DNA of 45,475 nt, from positions 117,532 through 163,006 of the forward strand of contig JAUJMS010000001.1 of the NCBI GenBank assembly GCA_030446745.1, given 5' to 3'. Within the stretch, counting starts at the first letter, position 1. Every line of letters begins with the position of its first letter. The position numbers and the translations under genes are program-made. Shown in pieces: positions 26,121 to 36,255 of this stretch. The stretch is from Egibacteraceae bacterium. GTDB lineage: Bacteria > Actinomycetota > Nitriliruptoria > Euzebyales > Egibacteraceae. The notes beneath the pieces are model-generated. The model was not told the origin of the DNA. It did not search any database and saw only the letters and a program-made list of their open reading frames with translations.

Positions 26121-27248
26121 TCAGTCCTTCGGGGAGGCGTCCACGAACGGGGGGCGCACGACCTCGGCGTCGACCGGCTTGCCGCGGACGTCGATGGTGA
26201 CGGCGTCGCCGAGCTGCACCGCCGCGTCGAGATAGCCCAGCGCCACGCCGACGCGCAGGGTCGGCGAGAAGGTGCCGCTGGTCGTCTCGCCGACCGGCGC
26301 CGGGGCGTCGCCACGCGACGACACGGGGCAGTGCGCCCGCGGGATGCCGCGGCCGGTGACGCGCAAGCCCCGCAGGCGCCGCGCCGGCCCGGCTTCCTTC
26401 GCCGCGGCGTACGCGGCCTCGCCCCGGAAGCCGCTGCCCTTGACCGCCCAGCCCAGGCCCGCCTCGACCGGCGAGGTCGCCGGCGAGATGTCGCTGCCGT
26501 GCAGCGGGTAGCCCATCTCCAGGCGCAGGGTGTCGCGCGCCCCCAGAGCCACCGGCTCGGCGCCGGCCTGCAGGATCCGGTCCCACAGCGACGGGGCGGT
26601 CTCCACGGGGAGGAACAACTCGTAGCCGCGCTCGCCGGTGTAGCCGGAGCGGGCGAGCACGCCCGCGTCCGGCGGCGCCCCCGTGCCGGCACCGCCGACG
26701 GCGCTGCCGCCCGGCGCCGGCACCGGCAGGCCGGCGCAGTCGAGGTAGCCCAGATCACCGACGTCCACGCCGGCCGCCGTGACGATGTCTGCCGACGCCG
26801 GCCCTTGTACGGCGATGCAGGCGAGGTCGTCCTTGACGTCGGTCACCGTCGCGCCCGTGGCGGCGGCGGACTCCTCGAGCACCGCGCGGACCGCCGCGGC
26901 GTTGGCCGCGTTCGGCACGACGAACAAGCCCCAGTCGAGGCGGTAGACGAGCAGGTCGTCGACGATCCCGCCGTCGTCGGTCAGGCACAAGGTGTAGTGC
27001 GCGCGGCCGACCGGCAGTGCGGCCACGTCGTTGGTGAACGACCGCTGGACGCAGTCCTGCGCCCCCGATCCGGTGACGAGCAGGGTGCCGAGGTGGGACA
27101 GGTCGAACGCGCCCGCGGACTCGCGGACGGCGCGGTGCTCGGCGACGACGCTGCCGTAGTGCAGCGGCATGTCCCAGCCGCCGAAGCCGGTCATCGTCGC
27201 GCCGAGCTGGCGGTGGCGGTCGTCCAGCGGCGAACGGCGGAGCTCCAT
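26121..27248 (-). CDS. gcvT: aminomethyltransferase (glycine cleavage T protein)
   Basis: 375 residues, start taken as ATG 27248 (MELRRSPLDDRH). Motifs: GATMTGFGGWDMPLHYGSV, EHRAVRESAGAFDLSHLG, RSGYTGERGYELFLPVE, LGARDTLRLEMGYPLHGSD, and TSGTFSPTLRVGVALGYL. It transfers the methylene group from the lipoyl-bound aminomethyl of GcvH to tetrahydrofolate. gcvH and gcvP are not here, but the divergent Lpd gene serves the same complex, and lipoate synthesis genes follow. Confidence 0.93.
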   Translation of the reverse strand: MELRRSPLDDRHRQLGATMTGFGGWDMPLHYGSVVAEHRAVRESAGAFDLSHLGTLLVTGSGAQDCVQRSFTNDVAALPVGRAHYTLCLTDDGGIVDDLLVYRLDWGLFVVPNAANAAAVRAVLEESAAATGATVTDVKDDLACIAVQGPASADIVTAAGVDVGDLGYLDCAGLPVPAPGGSAVGGAGTGAPPDAGVLARSGYTGERGYELFLPVETAPSLWDRILQAGAEPVALGARDTLRLEMGYPLHGSDISPATSPVEAGLGWAVKGSGFRGEAAYAAAKEAGPARRLRGLRVTGRGIPRAHCPVSSRGDAPAPVGETTSGTFSPTLRVGVALGYLDAAVQLGDAVTIDVRGKPVDAEVVRPPFVDASPKD

Positions 27249-27339
27249 GAACGCGACCTTGGCTCGACGGGGCGTCGGCGCGCAGCGTAGAGCCGCACGG
27301 TCGCCGGCCCGCCGGGTGCCTCGTCGTCGCACCCCGTCC

Positions 27340-27345
27340 TAGGAT
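27340..27345 (+). promoter_or_regulatory. candidate -10 element of lpd
   Basis: TAGGAT in an otherwise very G+C-rich gap, 38 bases before the lpd start. The ribosome site GAGGAGC follows at about 27369–27375. The -35 region is not clear. Confidence 0.45.
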
Positions 27346-27383
27346 GCGGCGCAACGACTCCGACGCCCCGAGGAGCACCAGGC

Positions 27384-28774
27384 ATGGCTGACACCTACGA
27401 CGTCGTCGTCCTCGGCGGCGGCACCGGCGGCTACTCGTGCGCGCTGCGCGCCGCGGCGCTGGAGCTGAAGGTGGCGCTGGTCGAGAAGGCGAAGGTCGGC
27501 GGCACGTGCCTGCATCTCGGCTGCATCCCGACCAAGGCGCTGCTGCAGGCCGCCGAGGTGGCCGAGCACGCGCAGACCGCCGGCGACTATGGCGTGAAGG
27601 CCTCGTTCGACGGCATCGACATGGCGGCGGTGCTCACCTACAAGCAACGCATCGTCGACACCAACCACAAGGGGCTGCAGGCGACGCTGCGCGCCCGCGG
27701 GGTCGACGTCGTCGAGGGCACCGGGCGGCTGAAGGACGCGCGCACGCTCGTGGTGGCGACCGAGGAGGGTGAGCGCACGCTCGCCGCGTCCAAGGCGATG
27801 GTGCTGGCGACGGGCTCCAAGCCGCGCACGCTGCCGGTCCAGGGCGGCGAGATCGACGGCGAGCGGGTCATCACCTCCGACCATGCGCTCTTCCTCGAGC
27901 GGGTCCCGCAGCGCCCGATCGTGCTGGGGGCGAGCGCCGTCGGCGTCGAGTTCGCGTCGGTGTGGCGCGCCTACGGCGCCGAGCAGGTGACCATCGTCGA
28001 GGCCCTCGACGCGGTCGTCCCCGCGAGGACGTCGACACGCAGAAAGCACTCGCCAAGGACCTCAAGAAGTCCGGCATGAAGGTGCTGACCGGCGCGAAGC
28101 TGACCGGCGTCGACAAGGGCGCCGACGGCATCCGCGCGACGCTGGAGGACGGCACGCAGCTTGAGGGCGACGTGCTGCTCGTCGCCGTCGGCCGCGGTCC
28201 CGTCACCGACGACATGGGCTTCGAGGACGCCGGCGTGACGCTCGACCGCGGCTTCGTCACCGTCGACGAGTACTGCCGCACCGGCCCGGAGGGGCTGTTC
28301 GCTGTCGGCGACGTCATCCCGACGCTGGGCCTGGCGCACGCCTCGTTCCAGGAGGGCTTCCTCGTCGCCGAGCAGGTCGCCGGCCGCCGCGTCCGCCCCA
28401 TCGACTACGCCGGCATCCCGCGCGTCTACTACAGCCACCCCGAGGTCGCGAGCGTCGGGTTCACCGAGCAGGAGCTGCGCGACAAGGGCGTCGCGTTCGA
28501 CAAGGCGATGTTCCCCTTCACCCACAACGCCCGCGCGATGATGATGCGAGGCAGCGGCCACGTGAAGGTGCTCGCGGCCAAGGACGGCGGCAAGGTCCTC
28601 GGCGTGCACATCGTCGGACCGAGGGCCACCGACCTCATCGCCGAGGGCCAGCTCATCTACAACTGGGAGGCGCTGCCCACCGACGTGGCGCAGTTCATCC
28701 ACCCGCACCCGACGCTGAGCGAGGCGGTCGGCGAGGCACACATGGCGATCGCCGGCAGCGCCTTGCACGGCTGA
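27384..28774 (+). CDS. lpd: dihydrolipoyl dehydrogenase, apparent frameshift
   Basis: E3 subunit of 2-oxoacid dehydrogenases and glycine cleavage; reoxidises dihydrolipoamide with NAD+. Frame one (ATG 27384) gives VVVLGGGTGGYSCALRAAAL, the redox pair in GGTCLHLGCIPTKAL (C42, C47) and the NAD fold ASAVGVEFASVWRAYG. After DAVVP the frame changes; adding one C to the run 28019–28022 restores REDVDTQKALAKDLKKSG onward, with LFAVGDVIPTLGLAHASFQE and the C-terminal catalytic HPHPTLSEAV. About 464 residues in total. Nothing else is damaged, so an indel error is likelier than decay. Confidence 0.92.
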
Positions 28775-29018
28775 CCGCGCCACCGAGCCGTTTTCGCCCG
28801 CATCGGTAGGGAACAGGAGCAGCGCACGGATGGCCGACCGCACCCGAAGCCGCCGCAACCCTCCCGCGGTCGAGGGCGGCCAGGGCCGGCGCAGGGTGCG
28901 CAGCGGCGACGCACCCCCCGACCCACCACGCCGGCGTCGCGGCGGCGGCACCGACAACGCCCAAGCGTCACCAGCCGCCGCCGCACCGTTGGGTCAGTCC
29001 CAGGACAGGAGCACCCCC

Positions 29019-30500
29019 GTGGCCACCGAAGTCACCCTTCCCCAGCTCGGCGAGAGCGTCACCGAAGGCACGATCACCGCGTGGCTCGTCGCCGTCGGTG
29101 ACACCGTCGAGGCGGACCAGCCGCTGTTCGAGCTCAGCTCGGACAAGATCGACACCGAGGTTCCCGCGCCGACCAGCGGCGTACTGCAGGAGATCAAGGT
29201 CCAGGTCGACGAGACCGTCGACGTCGGGACCGTCGTCGCGGTCATCGGTGAGGGCGGCGCCGACGGGGCGAGCGGCGGCGGGGCGACGACCGCCCCGGAC
29301 AGCGCCGAGGACGCCGACCAGACCGAGAGCGCGGCGCCGGCCGAGGAGCGCGAGGAGGTCGCCCGCGACGCCGCCGAGCCGCAGGCGTCCCCAGCGGCGG
29401 AGCGCGACGACGCGCCCGCCGAACCGGAGACTGGAACGTACGAGCGGACTGAGGCCGAACCCGCCGCGGCCGCGGGGCGCTCGGCCGAGCAGCCGGCGAC
29501 CGGCGACGGGGGGGACGGGGCGGCCACCCTGGCGTCGCCGCTCGTGCGACGGCTGGCCGCCGAGCACGACGTCGACCTGGCGACGCTGCGCGGCACCGGC
29601 GAGGGCGGGCGGGTCACGCGCGAGGACGTCGAGGGAGCGATCGGCGGCGGTGGCCAGGCGGCGCCCGCCGCGCCGTCACCGGCGCCCGCGGCGGCGCAGG
29701 GCCGGGTGCAGCCGGAGGCGCGGCCTGCGGTGACGCCACAGCCGCAGCGCCGCCCGACCCCGCAGGCAGGCCCGCGCACCCGCGTCGAGGACCTGTCGCG
29801 CATCCGCCAGCGGATCGCCGCGAAGATGATGGAGTCGCTGGCGTCCTCCGCGCAGCTGACGACGGTCCAGGAGGCCGACCTCACGCGGGCCATGCGGCTG
29901 CGCGATCGTGTCAAGGACGAGTTCAAGGCCCGCGAGGGCGTCTCGCTGTCGCCGTTCGTGTTCCTGTGCCGCGCCGCGGTCCTCGCAATCCGCAACCACC
30001 CGCGGATCAACGCCTACGCCGACTGGAACGCGGGCAAGGCGACGTTCCACGAGTACGTGAACCTCGGCATCGCCGTCGACACGGAAAAAGGGCTGCTCGT
30101 CCCCAACGTCAAGGGCGCCGACGACCTGTCGCTGGCGGGGCTTGCCCGCGCGATCAAGGAGGTCGCCGACAAGGCCCGCGGCAAGGGCAAGCTCGAGATG
30201 TCCGACATCGAGGGCGCCACCTTCACGATGACGAACACCGGCAGCGTCGGGGTGCTCATCGACACGCCGATCCTGAACTACCCCGAGGTGGCGATCCTCG
30301 GCACCGGCGCGGTGCAGCCCCGCCCCGTCGTCGTCCAGGACGACACCGGCCCCGCGATTGCGATCCGCGACATGGTCTACCTGTCGCTCACCTACGACCA
30401 CCGCCTGATCGACGGCGCGGACGCCGCGCGCTTTGTCACCGACGTCAAGCAGGTCGTGGAGACCCACGACTGGGCGGCCGAGATCGGCTACGACGGCTAG
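29019..30500 (+). CDS. sucB: dihydrolipoamide acyltransferase (E2) of a 2-oxoacid dehydrogenase
   Basis: 493 residues from GTG 29019, preceded by ACAGGAGC. Lipoyl domain at ~1–80 with the modified lysine in ELSSDKIDTEVPAP; acidic/Ala/Pro linker to ~165; peripheral subunit-binding domain (LASPLVRRLAAEHDVDLATL, TGEGGRVTREDVE); then the catalytic domain ending SLTYDHRLIDGADAARFV with the DHR catalytic histidine. M. tuberculosis DlaT has two or three lipoyl domains; only one is present here. The open frame extends upstream to ATG 28830 with its own AGGAG, but that stretch is Arg/Pro-rich and not E2-like. Next to lipB, lipA. Confidence 0.9.
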   Translation: MATEVTLPQLGESVTEGTITAWLVAVGDTVEADQPLFELSSDKIDTEVPAPTSGVLQEIKVQVDETVDVGTVVAVIGEGGADGASGGGATTAPDSAEDADQTESAAPAEEREEVARDAAEPQASPAAERDDAPAEPETGTYERTEAEPAAAAGRSAEQPATGDGGDGAATLASPLVRRLAAEHDVDLATLRGTGEGGRVTREDVEGAIGGGGQAAPAAPSPAPAAAQGRVQPEARPAVTPQPQRRPTPQAGPRTRVEDLSRIRQRIAAKMMESLASSAQLTTVQEADLTRAMRLRDRVKDEFKAREGVSLSPFVFLCRAAVLAIRNHPRINAYADWNAGKATFHEYVNLGIAVDTEKGLLVPNVKGADDLSLAGLARAIKEVADKARGKGKLEMSDIEGATFTMTNTGSVGVLIDTPILNYPEVAILGTGAVQPRPVVVQDDTGPAIAIRDMVYLSLTYDHRLIDGADAARFVTDVKQVVETHDWAAEIGYDG

Positions 30501-30530
30501 GCGCCTGTCGCGCGGTCGAAGGAGCCGACG

Positions 30531-31190
30531 ATGCTGTCGGTGTGGTGCGGCGAGGTGGTCTACGAGGAGGCGCTGCGGTTCCAGCGCCTGCTCGTCGACG
30601 CGCGCGTCGCCGACACCATCGACGACGTCGTGCTGACGCTGACCCACGACCCCGTCTACACCGCCGGGCGCCACGCCGACCTCGCCGCGAACCTGCGCGG
30701 CTCGACCGGCGTCCGGGTCGTGCCGGTCGACCGGGGCGGGGACGTGACGTATCACGGCCCCGGGCAGCTGGTCGCCTACCCCGTCGTCAAGCTCGCCGAC
30801 GCGAAAGCGGTGCGGGCGTACGTCGACGCGCTCGTCGACGCGTGCGTGCGCACGGCCCGGTCCTACGGCGTGGACGCACGGCCCGACGGCGACCGCCCCG
30901 GCGTGTGGGTGGGGCGCGACAAGCTCGCGGCGGTCGGGGTGCGGGTGGACCGGCGGGTGACCAGCCACGGGCTGGCGTTCAACGTCGACCCCGACCTCGC
31001 CGAGTTCAGCGCGGGCATCGTCCCGTGCGGCATCGCCGACGCCGGCGTCTGCTCGCTGGCGTCGCTCGGCGTCGACACGACGCTTGACGAGGTACGCCAC
31101 CGGCTCGTGGCGGCGCTCGGCGACACCCTCGGCCGGCGGCTGCAGTCCGCCACGCCCGCGGACCTCGGGTTGACCGCCGCGCGGATCTGA
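30531..31190 (+). CDS. lipB: octanoyl-[acyl-carrier protein]:protein N-octanoyltransferase
   Basis: 219 residues from ATG 30531, AAGGAGC eight bases upstream. It loads octanoate from ACP onto lipoyl domains. Motifs: LTHDPVYTAGRHAD, VDRGGDVTYHGPGQLVAYPV, the catalytic lysine in GRDKLAAVGVRV, SHGLAFNVDPDL and the catalytic cysteine in IVPCGIADAGVCSL. Thirty bases behind sucB, whose product is its substrate. Confidence 0.95.
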   Translation: MLSVWCGEVVYEEALRFQRLLVDARVADTIDDVVLTLTHDPVYTAGRHADLAANLRGSTGVRVVPVDRGGDVTYHGPGQLVAYPVVKLADAKAVRAYVDALVDACVRTARSYGVDARPDGDRPGVWVGRDKLAAVGVRVDRRVTSHGLAFNVDPDLAEFSAGIVPCGIADAGVCSLASLGVDTTLDEVRHRLVAALGDTLGRRLQSATPADLGLTAARI

Positions 31191-31256
31191 CCGGGGCTCG
31201 CTACCCTGCGCCGCAACGACGCCGGCACGGCCGGCGGGTCGACGAAAGCCGGCGCC

Positions 31257-31718
31257 ATGGGTTCGGATCCGCCGCCACCCCCTCCGCCTCCGCCGCCCCC
31301 CGGTGGGCCGCCGCCGCCCGCTGGGGCGCCGCCCGGGTGTCCCCCACCGCCGGCGCCGTACCCGCAGGGCGCCCCGCCGCCCGGCTGGGGAGTACCCGGA
31401 GCGCCGTACCCGGGTGCGCCGACGCCATGGGGGGCGTACCGGCCGCCGCCCCAGACCAACGGCCTCGCCATCGCGTCCATGGTGCTCGGCATCGTCTGGC
31501 TGTACTGGATCGGATCGATCCTCGCGCTGGTGTTCGGCTACATCGCCCGCAAGCAGATCGACCAGTCCAACGGCGAGCAGGGCGGCAGGGGCATGGCGGT
31601 CGCCGGCATCGTCCTCGGGTGGATCGGTCTCGGGCTTCTCGTCGTGATCATCGGCCTCGCGGTCGCGTTCGCGGCGTTCGGAGGCACGGTCGGGACGTCG
31701 GACGGGTTCAGCACCTGA
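31257..31718 (+). CDS. proline-rich DUF4190 membrane protein
   Basis: 153 residues from ATG 31257. The first ~65 residues are almost all Pro, Gly and Ala, with a run of 11 prolines. Two membrane helices follow (IASMVLGIVWLYWIGSILAL and AGIVLGWIGLGLLVVIIGLA) separated by RKQIDQSNGEQGGRGM, the DUF4190 pattern. Function unknown; such proteins are common in actinobacteria. Confidence 0.78.
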   Translation: MGSDPPPPPPPPPPPGGPPPPAGAPPGCPPPPAPYPQGAPPPGWGVPGAPYPGAPTPWGAYRPPPQTNGLAIASMVLGIVWLYWIGSILALVFGYIARKQIDQSNGEQGGRGMAVAGIVLGWIGLGLLVVIIGLAVAFAAFGGTVGTSDGFST

Positions 31719-31745
31719 CCCGCGGCAGTCGAGAGGAGGCCGTTT

Positions 31746-32123
31746 ATGACGGACACCGGAGGGACGGACGACCGGAACACCGCCGGCTGGAGCACCGGCG
31801 CGCCGCCACCGGCATATCCGGCGGCGGGCGGCTACCCGGCGCCGCCGCCGTACGGCGGCTACGGCCCGCCCATCAACAACCATCTCGCGTGGGGCATCGT
31901 GACGACGCTGCTGTGCTTCATGCCGTTCGGCATCGTGTCGATCGTCTTCGCGTCGCAGGTCAACGGCAAGCAGGCGGCCGGCGACATCGCCGGCGCGATG
32001 AGCGCGTCGAAGAAGGCGAAGACGTGGGCGATCGCCTCGGCCGCGACCGCAGCCGGCCTGTTCTTGATCCTCCTGATCGTGTTTGTCGTCGCGGGGCTCG
32101 GAGCCGCAGCTTCCGCCGGTTAA
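31746..32123 (+). CDS. CD225/dispanin-like small membrane protein
   Basis: 125 residues from ATG 31746, GAGAGGAGG upstream. A Pro/Tyr/Gly-rich N-terminus leads to INNHLAWGIVTTLLCFMPFG, the CD225/dispanin first helix, then IVFASQVNGKQAAGDIAGA, SASKKAKTWAIAS and a second helix (FLILLIVFVVAG). Function unknown in bacteria. Pairs with the DUF4190 gene in order and style. Confidence 0.82.
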   Translation: MTDTGGTDDRNTAGWSTGAPPPAYPAAGGYPAPPPYGGYGPPINNHLAWGIVTTLLCFMPFGIVSIVFASQVNGKQAAGDIAGAMSASKKAKTWAIASAATAAGLFLILLIVFVVAGLGAAASAG

Positions 32124-32134
32124 CGCCTGACGCG

Positions 32135-32560
32135 ATGAACAGCCTCGAGCACGAGTTGGCACGACGCCCCTGGGCGGGGCCGACGGCGGTGGCCGCTACC
32201 ACCGGCCTGTGCTGCGCCACGCTGCTGGTCGTGGACCCCAACGAACCCGGGAGGTACCCGACCTGCCCGGTGCTCGCCGTCACTGGTCGCTGGTGTCCCG
32301 GCTGCGGCTCCCTGCGCGGCCTGCGGGCGCTGCTCGGCGGCGACGTCGCCGCCGCCGCGGGGTTCAACCCCCTGCTGCTGCTCGCCGTGCCGTACCTCGT
32401 GTACGCCTGGGTTGCGTGGGCGGCGCCGGCGTTCGGAGGGCCGGCGCCCCCGGCGTTGCGACTGCCCGCCTGGGTCATCCGCGCGGTCGCCGGCTTGGTC
32501 GTGACCTTTGGCGTGCTGCGCAACGTCCCGCTGGCGCCGCTGCGGGTCCTCGCGCCCTGA
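32135..32560 (+). CDS. DUF2752 membrane protein
   Basis: 141 residues from ATG 32135. The DUF2752 core is visible: [22 protein letters not shown] (partial, CPGCGxxR), then [22 protein letters not shown]. Three to four hydrophobic helices. The two cysteines around CPGC could bind metal. Function unknown. Confidence 0.85.
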   Translation: MNSLEHELARRPWAGPTAVAATTGLCCATLLVVDPNEPGRYPTCPVLAVTGRWCPGCGSLRGLRALLGGDVAAAAGFNPLLLLAVPYLVYAWVAWAAPAFGGPAPPALRLPAWVIRAVAGLVVTFGVLRNVPLAPLRVLAP

Positions 32561-32616
32561 GCCGCACGCCCCGCCGACCGTGGGCGTGTGGCGAAGGGCG
32601 CGGCGACACCAGCACC

Positions 32617-32622
32617 TAGACT
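32617..32622 (+). promoter_or_regulatory. candidate -10 element of lipA
   Basis: TAGACT, 36 bases before the lipA GTG, in a 97-base gap that otherwise holds nothing recognisable. No clear -35. Confidence 0.45.
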
Positions 32623-32657
32623 GTCGGCCCCACCACCGCCGACCAGGCAGGCACCCT

Positions 32658-33602
32658 GTGACCTCGTTGATCCCGGACGGCGCCACGCGGCTGACGGTCG
32701 TCGGGGCGCCGGCGGTACCGCTGCGCAAGCCGCCATGGCTCAAGCAGACCGCCCGGCTCGCCGGCCCCAATTACCGCGAGCTCAAGCAGACGATGCGCGG
32801 ACAGTCGCTGCACACCGTGTGCGAGGAAGCCGGCTGCCCCAACATCTCGGAGTGCTGGGAGGACCGCGAGGCGACCTTTCTCATCGGCGGCGAGGACTGC
32901 ACCCGGCGCTGCGGCTTCTGCCAGATCGCAACCGGAAAGCCGCGCGAGTACGACCGCGACGAGCCACGCCGGGTCGCCGAGGCGGTCGCCGACATGGGCC
33001 TGCACTTCGCGGTCGTCACCGGCGTCGCCCGCGACGACCTGCCCGACGGTGGCGCGTGGCTGTTCGCCGAGACAACCCGCCAGATCAAGGCGCGGCTGGC
33101 CCACTGCGGCGTGGAGGTGCTGATCCCGGACTTCCGCGGCAGCGAGGCGGCGCTGCGCACGGTGCTCGACGCGCGCCCCGAGGTGCTGTCGCACAACCTG
33201 GAGACCCCCCGGCGGCTGTTCCGCCACGTGCGGCCGGCGTTCACCTACGACGGCAGCCTCGAGGTGCTCGACCGCGCCCGACGCTGGTCGACGGCGGCGA
33301 CCAAGTCCAACCTCATCCTCGGCATGGGCGAGACCGAGGACGAGGTGCGCGCGTGCATGCGCGACCTGCGTGCGGTCGGCTGCCAGATCCTGACGATCGG
33401 GCAGTACCTGCAACCGACGCACCGCCACCTCGCACTGCAGCGCTTCGTCGAGCCGGCCGAGTTCCTGCGCTACGCCCGCTACGGGCGCGAGCTGGGCTTC
33501 GACCACGTCGAGTCCGGCCCCCTCGTGCGCTCGTCGTACCGTGCCGGCCGCCAGGCGCAGCACGCCGGCGTGTGGGCGCGGCCGGTCGCCGCGCCGGCGT
33601 GA
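32658..33602 (+). CDS. lipA: lipoyl synthase
   Basis: 314 residues from GTG 32658. A radical SAM enzyme that inserts two sulfurs into protein-bound octanoate. Auxiliary cluster cysteines C55, C60, C66 in [20 protein letters not shown] cluster C81, C85, C88 in CTRRCGFC. The C-terminus has the family RSSYRAGRQ serine. LipA and the MscS gene overlap by GTGA. Confidence 0.96.
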   Translation: MTSLIPDGATRLTVVGAPAVPLRKPPWLKQTARLAGPNYRELKQTMRGQSLHTVCEEAGCPNISECWEDREATFLIGGEDCTRRCGFCQIATGKPREYDRDEPRRVAEAVADMGLHFAVVTGVARDDLPDGGAWLFAETTRQIKARLAHCGVEVLIPDFRGSEAALRTVLDARPEVLSHNLETPRRLFRHVRPAFTYDGSLEVLDRARRWSTAATKSNLILGMGETEDEVRACMRDLRAVGCQILTIGQYLQPTHRHLALQRFVEPAEFLRYARYGRELGFDHVESGPLVRSSYRAGRQAQHAGVWARPVAAPA

Positions 33603-34702
33603 TCCTGGCTTCGGCGCTGGCGGCGCTCGCCCCACCGGACCGCATCGCCGACGTCTGCGGCGACGAACCGAGCGCCGTGTGCATCGCGGTGCTGCGCGAG
33701 ACCGGCCGCGACGTGCTCGCCAAGCTCGCCGACACGGTGGTGCCCGCGGCGCTGAAGATCCTGCTCGTCGTCGTCCTCGCCGCGATCGCGATCCGGCTGC
33801 TGCACCGGCTCATCGAGCGCCTCACCCGGCGGATGACCACGGCCGGAGCGGAGGCCGCGGCGCAGTCCGACGGCGCGCCGGTGGTCGACGCCGCGCCGGC
33901 GGACGCGTCACGAACGACGATGCGCACCGAGACCATCGGCGCGGTGCTGCGCAGCGTCGCCACGGTCACGGTGTGGAGCGTCGCCGTGGTGATGGTCCTC
34001 GGCGCTGTCTCTATCCAGTTGGGGCCCTTGATCGCGGGGGCCGGGATCGTCGGCGTGGCGCTGGGGTTCGGGGCGCAGAACCTCGTGAAGGACTTTTTGT
34101 CGGGGCTGTTCATCATCGTCGAGGACCAGTACGGCATCGGCGACATCGTCGAGCTGCGCGACGCCGTCGGCAACGTCGGCGTGTCGGGCACGCTCGAGGC
34201 GATCTCGCTGCGCACCAGCCGGGTGCGTGACGTCGAGGGCACCGTCTGGCACGTCCCCAACGGCGAGATCCGCACCGCCGGCAACAGGTCCCAGCAGTGG
34301 GCGCGGTCCCTGCTCGACATCGGCGTCGCGTACGACACCGACCTGACCCACGCGACCAGGGTGCTCAAGCGCGTCGCCGACGAGGTGTGGCACGACGAGG
34401 AGTTCGGCGCGTTCGTGCTGGAGGAGCCGGAGGTGTGGGGCCTGGAGCGCTTCGACGCCGACCGCCTCACGATCCGCATGGTGCTCAAGGTGTTCCCGGC
34501 CAAGCAGTGGGCCGTGAACCGCGAGCTTCGCGCGCGGGTCAAGACCGCGTTCGAGGAGGAGGGGATCGAAATGCCGTTCCCCCAGCGCACGGTGTGGATG
34601 CGCACCGCCGACGGGGCGAAGGCGGCGCCGGCGAGGGCTCAGCCAGCCGAGTTAACCGCCGCGAAACCGTCGGGCAACGACGGCGACACGGCCGCGACCT
34701 AG
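33599..34702 (+). CDS. MscS-family mechanosensitive channel
   Basis: 367 residues from GTG 33599, overlapping the lipA stop. Membrane helices at ~38–60 ([18 protein letters not shown]), ~115–135 and the pore helix ([20 protein letters not shown]). Then the MscS beta domain ([40 protein letters not shown]) and the alpha/beta C-terminal domain. Releases solutes on hypo-osmotic shock. The coupling to lipA is probably positional only. Confidence 0.92.
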   Translation: MILASALAALAPPDRIADVCGDEPSAVCIAVLRETGRDVLAKLADTVVPAALKILLVVVLAAIAIRLLHRLIERLTRRMTTAGAEAAAQSDGAPVVDAAPADASRTTMRTETIGAVLRSVATVTVWSVAVVMVLGAVSIQLGPLIAGAGIVGVALGFGAQNLVKDFLSGLFIIVEDQYGIGDIVELRDAVGNVGVSGTLEAISLRTSRVRDVEGTVWHVPNGEIRTAGNRSQQWARSLLDIGVAYDTDLTHATRVLKRVADEVWHDEEFGAFVLEEPEVWGLERFDADRLTIRMVLKVFPAKQWAVNRELRARVKTAFEEEGIEMPFPQRTVWMRTADGAKAAPARAQPAELTAAKPSGNDGDTAAT

Positions 34703-34735
34703 CGTCGCGGCGTCGATCGAGCAAAGGAGCCGACG

Positions 34736-36157
34736 TTGACAAGCTCACCAGACGACGTGCTGCGCCAGGTCACCGACGAGGGCATCGAGTTCGTCGACTT
34801 CCGCTTCTGCGACCTGCCGGGGCTGATGCAGCACTTCAGCGTCCCGGCGTCGCAGCTGACCGCGGAGGTCTTCGACGACGGCGTCGGCTTCGACGGCTCG
34901 TCGATCCGCGGGTTCCAGGAGATCCAGGAGTCCGACATGATCCTCGTGCCGGACGCGGCGACCGCCGTCATGGACCCGTTCCGCCGGCACCGCACGCTCA
35001 ACCTCAACTGCTTCGTTCACGACCCGCTGACCGGGGAGTCCTACAGCCGCGACCCGCGCTACGTCGCGTCGAAGGCCGAGCAGTACCTGAAGGGCAGCGG
35101 CGTCGCCGACACCGCCTACTTCGGTCCCGAGGCCGAGTTCTTCATCCTCGACGACGTCCGTTTCGACACGACGGCGCGGGCCTCGTACTACTACGTCGAC
35201 TCGGTCGAGGGCGCGTGGAACAGCGGCCGCGACGAGGGTCCCAACCTCGGCTACAAGCCGCGGCACAAGGAGGGCTACTTCCCCGTGCCGCCGACCGACC
35301 ACTACCAGGACCTGCGGTCGGAGATGACGCTGAACCTCGAGCGTGCCGGCATCGAGATCGAGCTGCAGCACCACGAGGTGGGCACCGCAGGCCAGGCCGA
35401 GATCGACGTGCGCTTCGACACGCTGCTGCGCATGGCCGACAAGATGATGCTGTTCAAGTACGTCGTGAAGAACACCGCGCTGGCGCACGGCAAGACCGTC
35501 ACGTTCATGCCCAAGCCGATCTTCGGCGACAACGGGTCCGGCATGCACACGCACATGTCGCTGTGGAACGGCGACGAGCCGCTGTTCTTCGACGAGCAGG
35601 GCTACGCGCAGCTGTCCGACCTGGCCCGCTGGTACATCGGCGGCCTGCTCGCCCACGCGCCGGCGCTGCTCGCCTTCACCAACCCGACCACCAACTCCTA
35701 CCGCAGGCTCGTACCCGGCTACGAGGCGCCGGTCAACCTCGTCTACAGCCAGCGCAACCGCTCGGCGGCCTGCCGCATCCCGCTGGTGTCACGCTCGCCG
35801 AAGGCCAAGCGCGTCGAGTTCCGCGTCCCCGACCCGTCGTGCAACCCCTACCTCGCGTTCTCGGCGATGCTGTTGGCCGGCCTCGACGGCGTGCGCAACA
35901 AGATCGAGCCGCCCGACCCGGTCGACAAGGACATCTACGAGCTGCCGCGCGAAGAGCTGCTCGACCTGCCCAGCGTCCCGGCGAGCCTGGAGGAGGCGCT
36001 GGCCGCGCTGGAGGCCGACGCCGACTTTCTGCTCGACGGCGGCGTGTTCACCGACGACCTGATCGACACGTGGATCACCTACAAGATGGACCACGAGATC
36101 AGCCCGGTCCGCCTGCGCCCCCACCCCCACGAGTTCCATCTGTATTACGACATTTGA
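34736..36157 (+). CDS. glnA: glutamine synthetase type I
   Basis: 473 residues. The start is a TTG at 34736 with AAAGGAGC seven bases upstream; no ATG or GTG fits the alignment better. Motifs: [57 protein letters not shown], and the adenylylation tyrosine in [12 protein letters not shown]. Ends HEFHLYYDI. Makes glutamine from glutamate and ammonia. Follows lipA as in mycobacteria. The rare start codon may keep expression low or add control. Confidence 0.96.
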   Translation: MTSSPDDVLRQVTDEGIEFVDFRFCDLPGLMQHFSVPASQLTAEVFDDGVGFDGSSIRGFQEIQESDMILVPDAATAVMDPFRRHRTLNLNCFVHDPLTGESYSRDPRYVASKAEQYLKGSGVADTAYFGPEAEFFILDDVRFDTTARASYYYVDSVEGAWNSGRDEGPNLGYKPRHKEGYFPVPPTDHYQDLRSEMTLNLERAGIEIELQHHEVGTAGQAEIDVRFDTLLRMADKMMLFKYVVKNTALAHGKTVTFMPKPIFGDNGSGMHTHMSLWNGDEPLFFDEQGYAQLSDLARWYIGGLLAHAPALLAFTNPTTNSYRRLVPGYEAPVNLVYSQRNRSAACRIPLVSRSPKAKRVEFRVPDPSCNPYLAFSAMLLAGLDGVRNKIEPPDPVDKDIYELPREELLDLPSVPASLEEALAALEADADFLLDGGVFTDDLIDTWITYKMDHEISPVRLRPHPHEFHLYYDI

Positions 36158-36255
36158 GACCTCCCGTCGAACGTCGCGCGGCGCGGCCTGCGGAAACGCA
36201 TCATGACCTGCGTAAGCGCGCTGGGGGACGTCGGTTGTGCGGGAAGAGGACAACG

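Noticed and set aside
29676..32162. An 828-codon minus-strand frame across sucB, lipB and the small membrane genes
   Set aside because: Antisense to four recognisable genes; composition is typical of a shadow frame.
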